64,000 nucleotides of DNA from NCBI GenBank assembly GCA_029224185.1, contig CM055193.1:17267669-17331668 (forward strand), in the 5' to 3' direction. Below the pieces are notes generated by a model. The model was not told the origin of the DNA and made no database searches. It worked only from the letters and a program-made list of their open reading frames with translations. Origin of the DNA: Karalla daura. Its lineage: Eukaryota; Chordata; Actinopteri; Chaetodontiformes; Leiognathidae. Below, in pieces: positions 1 to 11,355 of this stretch. Every line of letters starts with the position of its first letter. Position 1 is the stretch's first letter. Made by a program: the position numbers and the translations under genes.

Positions 1-579
1 ACCCTTTTTTTCCTTCTTCTCTTAACTGTCTCTGAAAATCCATCTACCTCCCTCTACCAACTGTGGTCCTTTAGAGAGGCAAATTCGGTGAGTTCTCCAC
101 ATCTCTTCTTCTCTCCATCCGGTCCTTTAATTTTCCTCTTGCATATTATTTGGATTCCCTGCTGAAGCACTTGTCACAGTAGGTGGAGCGCAGCAGTGCT
201 TAGATAAAGCTGCGGGTTGCACACACTCACACACACAGCAGACACCACCTCCCACCGCCTGCAGCCCCTCTGTCTGGCTATGTGTTCAAATATCTCAGGG
301 CATCAGATTACCATGTTTGAGTTGTGCTTGTTGTGAAAAATCGCTCTACCTCTCCTCTACTTTCCTCCTCTCTGTTTCTTTTCTGTGTGTGCCTCGAGGC
401 ATTTATGGCGACTCAATCACCCGACCACTCTCAACACAAACACTTGGCTGTCCTCTATGATGCCCCGACTCGGAGTAAACGACAAAGTCACATTGCCTTG
501 GACCCGCACCGCCGGCTCTCAGCTGGAGATTAAACTGCGATAAGACTCCTCTGTTTCTCCAGAGACGAGGAGAGGATAT

Positions 580-580
<1 letters not shown>
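1..580. other. Non-coding stretch, no gene recognised
   Basis: I see no gene here. The first 400 bases are pyrimidine-rich with short CT runs. A short CA-rich patch lies near 219-239. Small reading frames on both strands show no recognisable domain and no convincing splice context. The G run that follows bounds the stretch on the right. Confidence 0.6.

Positions 581-611
<31 letters not shown>
581..611 (+). repeat. Poly-G homopolymer, 31 G
   Basis: An unbroken run of 31 G follows GATATC and is followed by TGAGAGGGG. It is by far the longest G homopolymer in the window; the others are 11 G at 51070-51080 and 9 G at 28881-28889. Such a run can form intramolecular G-quadruplexes and is very prone to length error in sequencing and replication, so the exact count is uncertain. 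It creates proline runs in the minus-strand frames across it, which are artefacts and not protein evidence. Confidence 0.9.
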
Positions 612-612
<1 letters not shown>

Positions 613-1604
613 GAGAGGGGAAAAGCAACAAGGGGTAAGAAGCACAGAGAGGGGAGAAGTGTGGAAGGCAAGAGAGACAGTTGACTCTGGTTGTCTCGCA
701 GGAGGCAGGCGGTTCATTCTGCCTGGCGGAGATCACGCTCGTTCTGTCTTTATGAAGCCGCAATAAATGACGACCAGCAGGGGAAATAAGACGGCGGTGC
801 AAAATCTGAGCTGCAGTGGCTGGTTCCTCCCTGTTAAAACTGAATTAAACAAGGGGATAAATTGTGAATGTACGAATGCATGTCTGGATGTGCATTAGAG
901 CAAAGACAACTTAGATGAACATGCATAATTTAAGGCAATCACCGATCCCTTCAGTGCAGTAGTTATTCAGCCTTTGCTGTCCTGAGACACTGATGTCCAG
1001 CAGGTATGTCATGTGGAGGCACAGACACAATTTTTTTTTATATTTTGGGTCTGTTTTGAATATTTAATGAAACAAGATGAGGGTGGCAATAAAGAAGCAC
1101 ATGAGCTGCTGACTGGATTGAATTTTGAAGTAGAAGTCCAAATTCTCAGACCTTGTCATCTTTTGTAAGACATTTTTTCATGTAGCACAACATGTGAAAT
1201 ATTTCAGAATTGACATGATTACAATATCTTTAATAGAGTTGTTGGTGGAGGTTCGACCAGGCAGAAGACGTAATGGACAAACAATTGCTATAGCTAAACA
1301 GAGAGAAAGCCAACATCCAACGAAGCATGAGGGGATTTTGAACTCACATCTTTCCCCTCTCGTCCTTCTTTCTCTGTGCCTCGTTAGAGAAAACACAGAG
1401 TACTTCCTGCCATTGGGCTTGTTGGAATGGAAATGTAAATCTTGCATTGCAAAAATTTTAACAGAGTTCAACAATAGTTTCCTGGTGGAGGTCTATTTTA
1501 TATTTCACCAATTTCACACAGCTCTACATTAAATCAGCTATGAAAAACACAGATAGAAAATGTTACATGATTCAATTTTTTTCCTTTTCTCTTTTTTGTG
1601 CCAT
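612..1604. other. Non-coding stretch, no gene recognised
   Basis: No gene is recognised. The segment 690-830 is richer in CG dinucleotides than its surroundings and non-repetitive, which could mark a short regulatory element. The rest is ordinary AT-rich sequence. Overlapping frames of about 100 codons on both strands around 1178-1532 have no recognisable domain. Confidence 0.5.
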
Positions 1605-1740
1605 GGCTTCAGGGATGGTGATGTTGGTCTCAGTTGTATGGAAATATTTCAATAAGTACTGGATAGATTGCCATGAAATATTTGTAACGACTTTGGTCAC
1701 CTTTTGACTTTCCATTTTTTAGTTTGATGTAAAATAGGTG
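1605..1740 (+). repeat. Fragment of an abundant teleost interspersed repeat
   Basis: The order GGGATGGTGATGTTGGTC, a segment like AATATTTCAATAAGTACTGG, ATAGATTGCCATGAAATATT, and ACTTTGGTCACCTTTTGACTT follows a repeat I know from many fish genomes, whose consensus reads close to AACTATTGGATGGATTGCC, CATGAAATTTTG, then ACTTTGGTGATCCCCTGACT. The copy is short, diverged and missing internal parts. I do not know the formal family name. It has no coding capacity. Confidence 0.7.
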
Positions 1741-2785
1741 AAATGTTTGAAATTTGCTATAGATTCACATTCCCCACACGAGACTTTTTTTATATCATAC
1801 AATTTTCAAGTCAAAATATTAGAATAAAATATATAACATAACAAAATATGAGTTCTCTGTCCAACTAGTTCATAGTTTACCTTCAATTATCTTGCAGACA
1901 TCCCAGAAGCCTTTGCTATAGCATGAGTTTGCATAATAGTACATGCAAGGCTAAAATTGTGAACAGGGAATACATTCAGCATGTTAGATTGCTTATATCA
2001 CTATTTTGCCAAAAACAGGACTGCCAACTGGACTGACTCCAGCAGACCCTTGAGCTACTGTTGAGAGACTATTTCTTGACAAAACACGTCAAATAGTGTG
2101 GATAGATCTTTGAAATAAGTGTTGACTGGTCATGGGCCCTAAGCACATATTAGAAAGCAGCATCTTATTTGTGGTCACTGTTACACCCATAGCTTCAGAT
2201 AATCCCCTCATAAAGTTTTCTAATTGGGTTTTTCTCTTTCTGAATGGGATTTCCTGCAGAAATTAACCTTAGCTCAAATCATTTTTTCATGGTGTGTTTC
2301 CCATGTTGCATGCATGCTCACAGATGCAGCTTTACCAGAGGACTCTCCCACCCATTGTCAAAAACAAATAGGGAAAAAAAAAGCTATTTTCTGAGACCGA
2401 GCCCTGTTAAAATTGACTTTCATTGCACCAGGCAAGATCAATGAATTCCAGAATAGCATCCATAAGGGAGTTCCTATAATACTTGATTGTAAGTGCTTCT
2501 CTGGCAAGCGGCAAATGACAGACCAGCAGAGCCAATGGAAAGCAAATGTGACATTAGGAATTCAGCTTGTAGTTCAGCCCAGGCTATTTTCGCCAACTCT
2601 GACCCCCTGCCTGTTTTGCTTCTCACCGTCCCTGCAGGAGCTCACTTCACCTTTCCTCTCGCTGGCCCCCGTGCTATCCTCACACTTTCATCTCCCTGCA
2701 TCTCAGCAGGACAGAGGGATGCTCGTGAGAGCTGACAGAGGACAGCCAGCCGGACTAGACAAAGTAGTCATCGTCGACCCCCACC
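1741..2785. other. Non-coding stretch, no gene recognised
   Basis: AT-rich sequence with T and A runs up to about 2440, then a more GC-rich segment. A good-looking splice acceptor, with pyrimidines before CTGCAG, ends at 2636, but no matching strong donor or conserved-looking frame follows. No repeat was recognised. Confidence 0.5.
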
Positions 2786-2935
2786 CCGGCCCTGCGCTCT
2801 CATCCACCCCGTCCTCCTCCTTCACTCTTACACTTCCCCTGTCATCCTCTTATCTTCTCCGACCTCTCATCTACCCCCTTCCTCTCTTGCCGTGCCTCCT
2901 CTCCCCATGCTCCTGCTTTCTCTCTGTGTATCACT
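2786..2935 (+). repeat. Polypyrimidine (C/T-rich) low-complexity stretch
   Basis: About 150 bases are dominated by C and T on the plus strand. Stop codons need purines, so this composition keeps plus-strand frames open and explains the 200-codon frame at 2413-3015, whose translation is rich in Ser, Leu and Pro. Such mirror-like purine/pyrimidine tracts can adopt triplex structures. Confidence 0.6.
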
Positions 2936-4137
2936 TATGGCCTGGCTGCAGGCAGTGCTGTGGTATTAGACACAGCATGGGGCTGGAGGAGTCATCTGGC
3001 GCTAAGGAAAGCTAAGCCCAGGCTCTCAGAGGCAGCTCAGCATTTTTGGCCCAGAAAAGGTTCACAAATCTTATCAAATGATAGAGCAGGAACATTTTAA
3101 GCTTAGTCTGTGGATGAAATACAATTTGAATCTAGAGGGGCATTATGGTTAGATTTTGATTATTCTAATTATTATTATTTGATGTTACATTTCGGATAAG
3201 AGCTGTTACCATGCAGTTCTCAAAGGTTCTCTCGGGACCTTTTAGCATTAGAATTAGCCCTGTTCTGTTGTCATATACCAGCTTGCCTGGGGTTTTGGAT
3301 ATTGCTGCTCTTTTCTGTTCTGTGGTAGCCCTCAGTATCCCCTTCATTTTCTATCCCCAGATCTCTCTCACTCAGCTGTATGCCTGCTCCCACTCCCCCA
3401 TTAACCTTGCAGTATATTCTGCCGCATTCACATACAGTACCTCCTCCACCACCACTGTCTTGTTGTACTGTATGTGCTTACCACTTATGGCAAATTTGGA
3501 CACACTTGCTCTTGAGAGCTCATAAACATAAATAGGATCCACATTTTAGAAAATGATAACCAATGTCACATCCAGGACACATCCTGCTGTACTCCAGTCA
3601 GGTCATTATGCAACATTTGCTGTTTTTTGTTTTCCTTGATTTAATTCCCAAAAGCTGGTGTATGGCAGCTCCTTCCCACTGATCTTATGCTTAGCTGAGT
3701 AGAAGGCAGTGCTGTTGGTAAAGTCAAAGTAAGAATAAATGTGGTCCTGCTGACAGTGATGGCAGTTTCTCCACACTTGCTGCCAGGTATACTAAGCTAT
3801 ATACAGATTAATGTCAGGGCCATCTATTGTTTGACTAGTTGTTGTTTTTTGCCTTTTTTTCCATTTGTATATTGTTTTCTTTGCAATAGACTTTGCTGCA
3901 ATTTGATTTGACAAAAAGAAGCCAAGATTAAAAGCAAACTAAACACTAGCCATGCAATAAATCCTATACCTTTGTGATGGTTCAGGCTTTGTTTAAACTT
4001 TTGCTAGTTTATGGTAACTCTGGAGGATGTTTTCTCCAAAATATTTCATTTTATCTGTGTTTTAGCATGCTGTACAATTTCACTGTACTATACTGCCATA
4101 AATAATTACTCATGTTAGTTATTTTTATGTGTTGCAG
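2936..4137. other. Non-coding stretch, no gene recognised
   Basis: No gene or recognisable repeat. An ATT-rich patch lies near 3165-3180. Frames of about 100 codons at 3211-3525 have no recognisable domain. Confidence 0.5.
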
Positions 4138-4236
4138 AGCAGTTGTTTCTGGCAGCAGTTTCACTTAAATGTGCCTGGTGAACTGTGTTTGAACCTGCTC
4201 GAGTTTGACATCTGTCTATTGTACACTCTACAATCC
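4138..4236 (+). other. Candidate exon (splice signals only)
   Basis: A T-rich tract ending GTGTTGCAG supplies an acceptor at 4137, and CAATCC followed by GTAAGG supplies a donor at 4237. The enclosed 99 bases are 33 codons, open in the frame that starts at the first base, encoding a Cys/Leu-rich peptide beginning SSCFWQQFHLNV. I recognise no domain. A pair of sites this good is expected by chance several times in 64 kb, so this is only a candidate. Confidence 0.15.
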
Positions 4237-5041
4237 GTAAGGCATACCTGGCTGAATCAAATAAAAGTTAAATTTAAAAAAGTTATGTGGGAAGCAAACA
4301 ATCAGAAAGTAGAATTATGATACTCTCCTATATTGCTTCCTCTCCTGTGCACAAGTCCCGAATACCCACATTATTATGAAACACTGACGGGAGCTTCCTC
4401 TGCTTACCCGTACTCTTATTGCTCGAGGGTGGTGCATTTGATGCATAAGGTCACACCAGCATCTTCTTTTACTTTACAGGCATGTCACTAAGAAGGTGTT
4501 ATGTCTGGATAGGTTTGCCACAACTCTGCCCACAGCGCAGGCTGGTAGCAGGCAAGGTCAGGCAACTAGCAAGCATTATATGTCACCATAATTAGCATAA
4601 TCACATTTTTGTGTGAGGGCCCCTGAAAAGATCCAGCATCATCAGGACTGCTTTAACTGTTGTTCTCTGCTACCGAGGAGACTGTACAACATTTTCATTG
4701 GTAATACAGTTTTAGGAGCCATATGGAGCTGAGGGCAGCAGACAGCTGGCGGGAGCTACTCTCTTTCTGCATATGGGGCTGATTTAGTTGCTGCAGATAA
4801 GGTCAAGTCACTCAGACTGTTTATGTCACTGTGATTACAATGCAAGCACCTGAACATCCTGTCTAAGCAGAGTCATCAGGTACAATCAAGCACAAAGGTG
4901 ACTCAGGGTTGCTGGTATATTGGTTTGTTCTCAAATAGTTATTTTACTGTGCTATTTTATGACTGGTAATTTTAATTATTAGGCTTTTTGGAAGATGTAT
5001 CAACTATTCTCAGAACATTGTGTGTGCTTGCCTCTTTCTTT
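4237..5041. other. Non-coding stretch with candidate regulatory blocks
   Basis: No gene. Segments 4490-4640 and 4728-4870 are non-repetitive, moderately GC-rich for the area and free of low-complexity sequence. They carry motifs such as CATAATTAGCATAATCA and GCAGACAGCTGGCGGG. They look like candidate conserved non-coding elements, but conservation cannot be assessed from one sequence. Confidence 0.35.
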
Positions 5042-5590
5042 TCAGGAAGCTTTTATTTTGTCCAAATCCACAGACAAAATACACATTTTATCTTTTGTGA
5101 TGTTCCAAAAGCTCGCCAACAATGAAGCCTGGAAGCTGTAGTTACAGCAAACAACACAAGTGGTGTTGGTACTCCCACATAACATTCTCCACTCCCTGCA
5201 GCGCATGTCCAATACACTCTTTCCAGAAGGGTGTTGCAGGCCTATTGAGGCTGCACTGCTCCCCGTACAAATGAAATATCTTTGGGTTTTGCTGCTGAAC
5301 AACAAAGATGTTAATAAAGCCGCCCCATGGAGGTTATACCCTAGATTTTTAGATTTGTCAAAATGTATTTGACGAATTGTCACAGCTTTAAACAGGTGGT
5401 AAGTCACACTGGAAAAAGCAAAACAAAAAACGGATGATGTTATTGCTGCTTCTTCAGTTACAGTTTGCTTTATTTTCCAGCGTTGAAGCAGTACCAGTGA
5501 ATAGGATGTTGGAGGTTTGAAGAAAAGTCTAAAACAATCAATATGGGTGAATGGAACAAAATGGATAAAATCATTATTTGCACACAACAT
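5042..5590 (-). other. Unexplained open reading frame, 182 codons
   Basis: An ATG-initiated minus-strand frame of 182 codons runs through sequence that is not low-complexity. The translation is rich in Cys, Ser, Phe and Leu. I see no signal peptide, no convincing membrane segment and no domain or transposon motif. Under random composition a frame this long is unlikely in 64 kb, but genomic heterogeneity gives heavy tails and other frames over 150 codons occur here for compositional reasons. It could be a remnant of an unrecognised mobile element or chance. No promoter, splice or polyadenylation context supports it as a gene. Confidence 0.15.
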
Positions 5591-6324
5591 CTTGGAAAAA
5601 TAAACATTTTGTAAATACAGTATAGATTATGTATCGGAATTAAAATTGTTTTTTTACATACGATTTATCCCACAAAGTGCTAGCAATCTGCTGATATATG
5701 CTAATTTCCCCTGTGGATCAATTATATATATCTTACTATGATAACTGATACAAAGCATACAGATGCTTTGCCATAGACACGTGCATATCTGCCCTGTGTT
5801 TCCTTTTTTAGAAATAAAACCAGGGAAACATGTTTGATTGCGTGTGCTATCGCTAACGCCATATGTTCCAGCAGCTGTTTCCAGCTGTGTTATGGTCTGC
5901 AGAAACTCTGGTGAAATAAAAGTGGCACTGGGGTTAAGTGGCACTACAAATACTTGTAAAAAGAAGAATAGAAAAGGCAGTGGAAATGTAATCTACATTC
6001 ATATACCTACATATATAGTCTCTACTGCCTCTACCAAATAATAAGCATTGGTGAGATTGGTGCTTGGTCAGCTTTCAAGCTTAAGATAGGACAATGTAAG
6101 ACAATGACGAACGATTTGTATAAATTGAAATGACTCTGGATTTAAATACATCGGGATGATGAAATATTTCATAACTCATCTTCAGCCTTACAGATGTGCA
6201 ACCCTGCCTCTAAATCCTGGCATTATTAGATCACATCTGGTTGTGAACTAATTCTAGGAAATGTGTCCTTGTTTGCTCTATTTTATCCTGTCTGCGTTGG
6301 GTGATTTTAGAAATGATCTGGCAG
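5591..6324. other. Non-coding stretch, no gene recognised
   Basis: AT-rich sequence with no gene or identifiable repeat. Short frames on both strands around 5654-6041 have no recognisable content. Confidence 0.5.
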
Positions 6325-6480
6325 ATTAGTTTTACGGCTTGTGATGGAGTAGCACCAATTTACATCTTTGAGCCTTCCCATGAGCCCGCTGGCAGACAGG
6401 AATCCTTGGGGAGCCTCCTTTTTAGTATTTTAAAAATCTTGTCTGGAAGGTAGTGCGATGAAACCTTCAGAGCAAAGGCA
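6325..6480 (+). mobile_element. L2-like LINE remnant, 3' end of ORF2
   Basis: Conceptual translation of the plus strand gives DGVAPIYIFE followed by HEPAGRQESLG. This resembles the C-terminal end of L2-type LINE ORF2 proteins, where fish copies read approximately GLAPSYISELL then YEPARPLRSSG. A stop (TAG) follows and the frame is interrupted, so the copy is dead. Only the short C-terminal stretch is visible; the endonuclease and reverse transcriptase core are absent. The assignment rests on motif order and spacing, not on a database match. Confidence 0.5.
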
Positions 6481-7660
6481 TCAGGATTGTCTGCCTGATG
6501 AGCGCCACATTCACTGTCAAAGCCATTTCTTTTTTGAAGGGCAAAAAGTGAATCTTGTTGTCTTTTCTATGTCTTGATTTCATTCTCTTGCTGCATTACT
6601 CCAACAGCTGACATTTTAGAAGATAAATACTGCATCTAGGGCTGCTTTATTTTCTCTCTACTTCTTTATTTGTTTTAAAGCGAACATGTTAAAAAGAGGT
6701 CTTCTGTATTTGCTGTGTGATTTAACATCATGTTCAATACACAAATGGTATCGAGTGAATCTTCATAATTTACTGTATTCTACTACTACTTTACTGCATT
6801 GTATCAAAGCTGGAAAATCTAAGTTGTGTATTTTACATACCTGCAAAAGGCTAATTTGACCTGAATTTGAACTGACTGACCTCATTTTTTTTTACTTGTC
6901 TAAAGCTGATTTGCTGTTTGGTCAAGTTCAGAGTAGAGACTCCCATTCAATGCAAGCAATGAGCAAACAAGTTTGAAGGTGATGCTGAGCTTAAAAAAAA
7001 ACTTGCCACAATAAAAAGAGGCTAACAAGCATTTTTCTCAAAATGTGAAACTATCTCTAACTACTGAATTGCTTACAAAGGTATGTGTCAGCACAATCTT
7101 GTCCATGGGCTTGGGATGGAAAATGCAGTATTATGGGTTTCGTATTTATTCACAACGAATGATTTGTCCGACACGGAGACATGGAAACAAATTATCCCAT
7201 CCTCTTCGAGTCAAATTGTCTTGACACCAACAATTTTCTAGCTTGCTAGCTCAAAATAAGCTGGTCCGTCTTTTAGTTTTGTTGTTCCTGAAGTGTTAAT
7301 ACATTCCCTAGTGCACCCAGCAGAGAAGTACAGGCGGAGGCCGAGCAGAGGAGACTGTTGCTAGAGACGGCTTCACTGCAAGAGACAAGGTCAAGGCACT
7401 GAAGGTCTGTATGTGTCGCATTGATTATCAGACGCACCATGCAACAGCACAGTCAGCCAAGCTAGCAGACCTGCAGAATGCAAACTGCACAAATAGAGAC
7501 AGACAGGAGAAACACTGCTTAGTACTTAGCAGACAGGTGTGGCTGTCAAATACTGTGGGTAAAGACGGTGAGTCTGACAGACACAATGCAAGTCAGGCAA
7601 ACTAAACATAGAACAAGTTGAAATTTCTTCTTCGCAATAAAAAAGTGCAGACAAGGAGGC
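6481..7660. other. Non-coding stretch, no gene recognised
   Basis: Mostly AT-rich with several A and T runs. The segment 7310-7400 is more GC-rich and unique-looking. No gene recognised. Confidence 0.5.
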
Positions 7661-7687
7661 AGACAGACAGACAGACAGACAGACAGA
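7661..7687 (+). repeat. (AGAC)n tetranucleotide microsatellite
   Basis: About 6.5 nearly perfect copies of AGAC. This is the only clear tetranucleotide array of this type in the window and explains the Cys/Leu/Ser-repetitive minus-strand frames across it. Confidence 0.85.
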
Positions 7688-8245
7688 GAGGAAGGATGAA
7701 AACACCAACAGTGAGGCTGACGGGTTGGTAGATGCTGACTGCAGAGCATAGACGTATAGCGAGGGGAAAAAATGACACATTGTTTGGATTTTGCTATGGC
7801 GGGTGTGAGATAATAAGATGGGTAAGCTTGGCGTTAAGAGAGAATGTCTAGATTGTGGTGTTTGGGGAAAAGAAAGTGTCTGTGCAGAATTAACAGTTTT
7901 TAACTGGACTGAGTGAAGCTACAATCTTTATTGCTCAAAGCAAGTCCGTTCCTAAAGAATCGTCAATCATCGTCTCTGAGAATAAAAACATGGGATGCAT
8001 TTTTTTTAAAGGCAATGTATTGTCACAATAGAATCTCCTTTCACTGCCATGGAGGTCATGGGTCAAGCGGAAAGTGTTTTTCCTTAAGATCTTTTATTGT
8101 TTCACTCTATTTCCTGATTACACCAATGGAGTGTCTCATTGAGGTCCTGCCAGCTGGTAATCATGCTCCACCAAATGAGATGCATGACTCGACAGTCGTG
8201 CATTTGTAGAGCCCTCAGGTTACAGCAGTTACACCCCTCAATGGT
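7688..8245. other. Non-coding stretch, no gene recognised
   Basis: No gene and no recognised repeat in this interval before the V-SINE-like element. Confidence 0.5.
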
Positions 8246-8346
8246 TGGATCCATCCTTTTTAATACCCACTTTCTACCCAGTGGTGTTGTGAGGGTCTGG
8301 AGCCTCTCCCAGCACATACAGGACGAAGGCAAGACAGACCTCCACA

Positions 8347-8417
<71 letters not shown>

Positions 8418-8627
8418 TTCACTGTCACACTCACACCTAGAGATAATTTAGTGACTCTAATTGACACAAATGTGCATATTTCCAGACTGTGGGAGGAAAA
8501 TGAAGTATGAGGAGAAAAAAAAAAACATCTAGACACAGGGAGAAAGTGAAACCCCACACAGAAAGGCTTCAAAAAAGAGACCTTCTGTGAGGTGACAGCT
8601 CTATTCACTGAGCCGCCATGTCACCCA
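8246..8627 (-). mobile_element. V-SINE-like retroposon, minus orientation, with nested CA array
   Basis: The plus strand reads the reverse complement of a tRNA-headed vertebrate SINE. From left to right it shows tail-type sequence (GGATCCATCC), GGAGCCTCTCCCAGC, a GACGAAGGCAAGACAGACC segment, a CA array, CTAGAGATAATTTAGTGACTC, the central-domain signature CCAGACTGTGGGAGGAAAAT, then CACACAGAAAGG and a head remnant near TGAGGTGACAGCTCTATTCA and GAGCCGCCATGTCACC. This order fits V-SINE family members such as the zebrafish DANA/Mermaid type in the central domain. It is an old, diverged copy without coding capacity. Confidence 0.65.
8349..8416 (+). repeat. (CA)34 microsatellite
   Basis: Thirty-four uninterrupted CA units lie inside the V-SINE-like copy, exactly where its consensus carries a short CACAC-type segment. 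It accounts for the Thr/His-repeat and Val/Cys-repeat frames on the two strands. Confidence 0.95.
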
Positions 8628-11303
8628 TGAAAGGACCATTTCCACTTCAGTCATAACTCATTTTACAATCACATCTGTCAAAATTAGATTTTTTTTTCTA
8701 TATCTCTCTTTGTTATCCAGCCTTTGGTACACCCTGTTTCCTATACATAAATATTGGAGTTACGTGAAAGCAACCAATATAAAATAGCTTGTATTTTTTT
8801 CTTTTATGAAAAAAATGTCTTTGATCTTGAACTCGAAATCAGTGTTCACTAGCTCTGACACCACCGTGCCAGAATATGTAAAACATTTTTCTGAAGTAGT
8901 GCAGGAACTATACTGTCGACTTGACTCCCTTATGCATTCATCAGTCTTCTGAGCATATCGACGGGAAGAGCCAAACCCACGCTACAGTTTGAAGTGCTAT
9001 CTAAAAATAAAAGGTGTTCGAGGCACAAACATGCAGGGTGTTCATAGGTATAAATCCCAAAGCTCTTCCTGTGACATACAGAGTGCATATGGAGAGACAC
9101 GGACTCGTCATTTGGTTGCTCTTTTTCCTGAAGCCAAATACTGCACACTGGCAACGTATGTTATAATCGCAGCAGAATGGGGAATCAAACGGGTCTCGTA
9201 GCTGCTTCTTATCGTTATCCATGCTTTCTCTGCCACAATAGTCTGCTGCCAGTTCAACAGGTCAGGGGACCAGCAGATAAGACACTTTTGTCCTATCCAC
9301 ATGAAGAGTTTAGGCACATACAGACTAGCTGTGTGTGCAGATGGTTAAATAAATATAAGCATGCCATGTATTCAAAAGCAGCGGTGTTAATTATTCATTG
9401 GGTGGCACCATTCACTGATGATGTTTTACACGCAAAGTCCATTAACCAAGGCCACGTCAACAAGCACATAAAAGCCACCTTAATGTATACTAAGACAACA
9501 AATAGAGCAGCAGTTTATTTTTCTTCCTTTTTCGCCTCCTTTGGGTGCAGGAGTTGACTGTGACCTTGGTTGACTGTACTTTTCAGTGTTTTCACATCTA
9601 ATAACGTGGTGAAAAGTAAAACTTATTATTAAAAGTGAAATTTCAAGCGAAACAAGGTTAGAGGTCTAATATCTTGGAGTGACATGGCAAACAAGGAGAA
9701 AGCATTTTCATTTCACTCTTATTTATTTATTTATCATGTTGCTATCAGTGGGGAAATCCAGTTTTGAGTTGGAAGCACTTATCAGATAAGACCTGGACTT
9801 GTGCTAATGGTCGATCAATAGTTAAATAGCAGCAGTGGCTTGCATTTGTAAACCGAACAGTGTTACTGGTGCTAATGAACCCACCGAGAATTATCATCCT
9901 ATTCTATTATTCCCTCAGGTCTTTAAGTGTGTTAGTATCTCTTAGTTCATTTGTTGGTCCGGTGTATCCAAGCTGTACTGTTTCCCTTTAATGCAGGGCT
10001 GAATTTCCAACTCCGAACACAAAAGTAATGACTAAAAGACAAAGCAATGTGTTTTCTTTCTCATTTTTCTCTATATATTTAACTGTGATATAAAATTTCC
10101 TGAATTTGTCAACCAAACCAAGTTCACCCAAAGTGTATCAAATTCATACATTTGCAGGTACTAGAATCTTCCTCAAGTACGTCATCATTACCTGGTCATA
10201 TCCTGTTGACCTGTTGAGGACACCATTTGAGTGGCCGTGGCCTTGATTCGCACTCTGCTTCTCTAAGATTATTTTGGTAACACAATTTCTTGAGAATTTG
10301 TTATTATTGTCAGAATTCTGTCATGATATATGATTTTGTTGTTAGTTTTTCTGGATTTTTCCTCTTCCTCTTTTAGTGAATCTGGACATCATGTGCGTCC
10401 AGCTCTGCAAAGTGTGGCTGATTCACTTACAATGTCTGGAATCATAAGTGTCTCCAAGTCCGGGCAAGACTTCAAAAATTCGACTAAACCTGCAAAGATG
10501 TGCAAGACTTTTCAGTGCACATTCTTTTCATCAGAGGACTATTGTAAAGGCTGTTCTTCAAAGTCATTTCGATCATTACCGAGCATGGCGTCTCCAGACT
10601 GATTTCCTAAGTGCCGTAACTGTAGCCTGAGTAGAAAAGCAATACTGTAAACTGTGTTCATGCTCAAGGTTAAAACCCCTTGTCCTCACTTTGTGAAGGT
10701 GCACCCACCCTTGGATACAGAGATCAGTAGTAGTAACGAATCATTTCAAATACTTTTAGACATTTCAACATTTACCTAGACACTAAGAAGCACTGACATT
10801 GGTATAATCACTGATAAGTGATTATATGACACATTAATGATTCCCTTCTATACCTAATGTGCCTCAGAAAAAAAGTGCTGTTTTAACAGTTGTAATGGTC
10901 TGAAATAGTCTGACCAATATGACTAAACTGACTGCAATTTAAAGCTGTATCCATGCCAATAAGAACATTGATCTGACCAAATAATAGTCACTTTTCTCTT
11001 TGATACATTGAGATACAGCTCTATGAATAACTCATGGTGGGAAAGTATATTTATAATCAGTCCCCGGAGCACAGTAAACCTAAAGAAAGCACATGTTGAG
11101 TAAAGCCAGCTCTGGGGCAATGCAGGACTAATGAAGTGTGCTGTAGTGCATGAAAGGCACAGGCTGGACGTGACTGAGAGTGCAGACAGCGAGAGCTGCA
11201 GAGTTCAGAAAGCCCTGTCTGTGCTCTTTCTCTGCAGCTTTCGCTCCAGCAAACTGACACCGCAACCTCCATGCATTTTTCATGACCCATGTTGGTTGAC
11301 AAG
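8628..11303. other. Non-coding stretch, candidate regulatory block near 9.3-9.5 kb
   Basis: No gene recognised. The block 9330-9480 is unique-looking, with several TTAAT/ATTA cores and little low-complexity sequence, and may be a conserved non-coding element. A short (TTTA)n run lies at about 9720-9733. The remainder is ordinary AT-rich sequence; frames up to 126 codons at 9177-9557 have no recognisable domain. Confidence 0.45.
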
Positions 11304-11355
11304 CTCTCTCTCTCTCTCACTTTCTCTCCTGCTCTGCGTCTCTCACCTTTGCAGT

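Noticed and set aside
2413..3015. 200-codon plus-strand frame, the longest in the window
   Set aside because: It runs through a C/T-rich stretch that cannot easily form stop codons; the translation is Ser/Leu/Pro-biased and has no domain.
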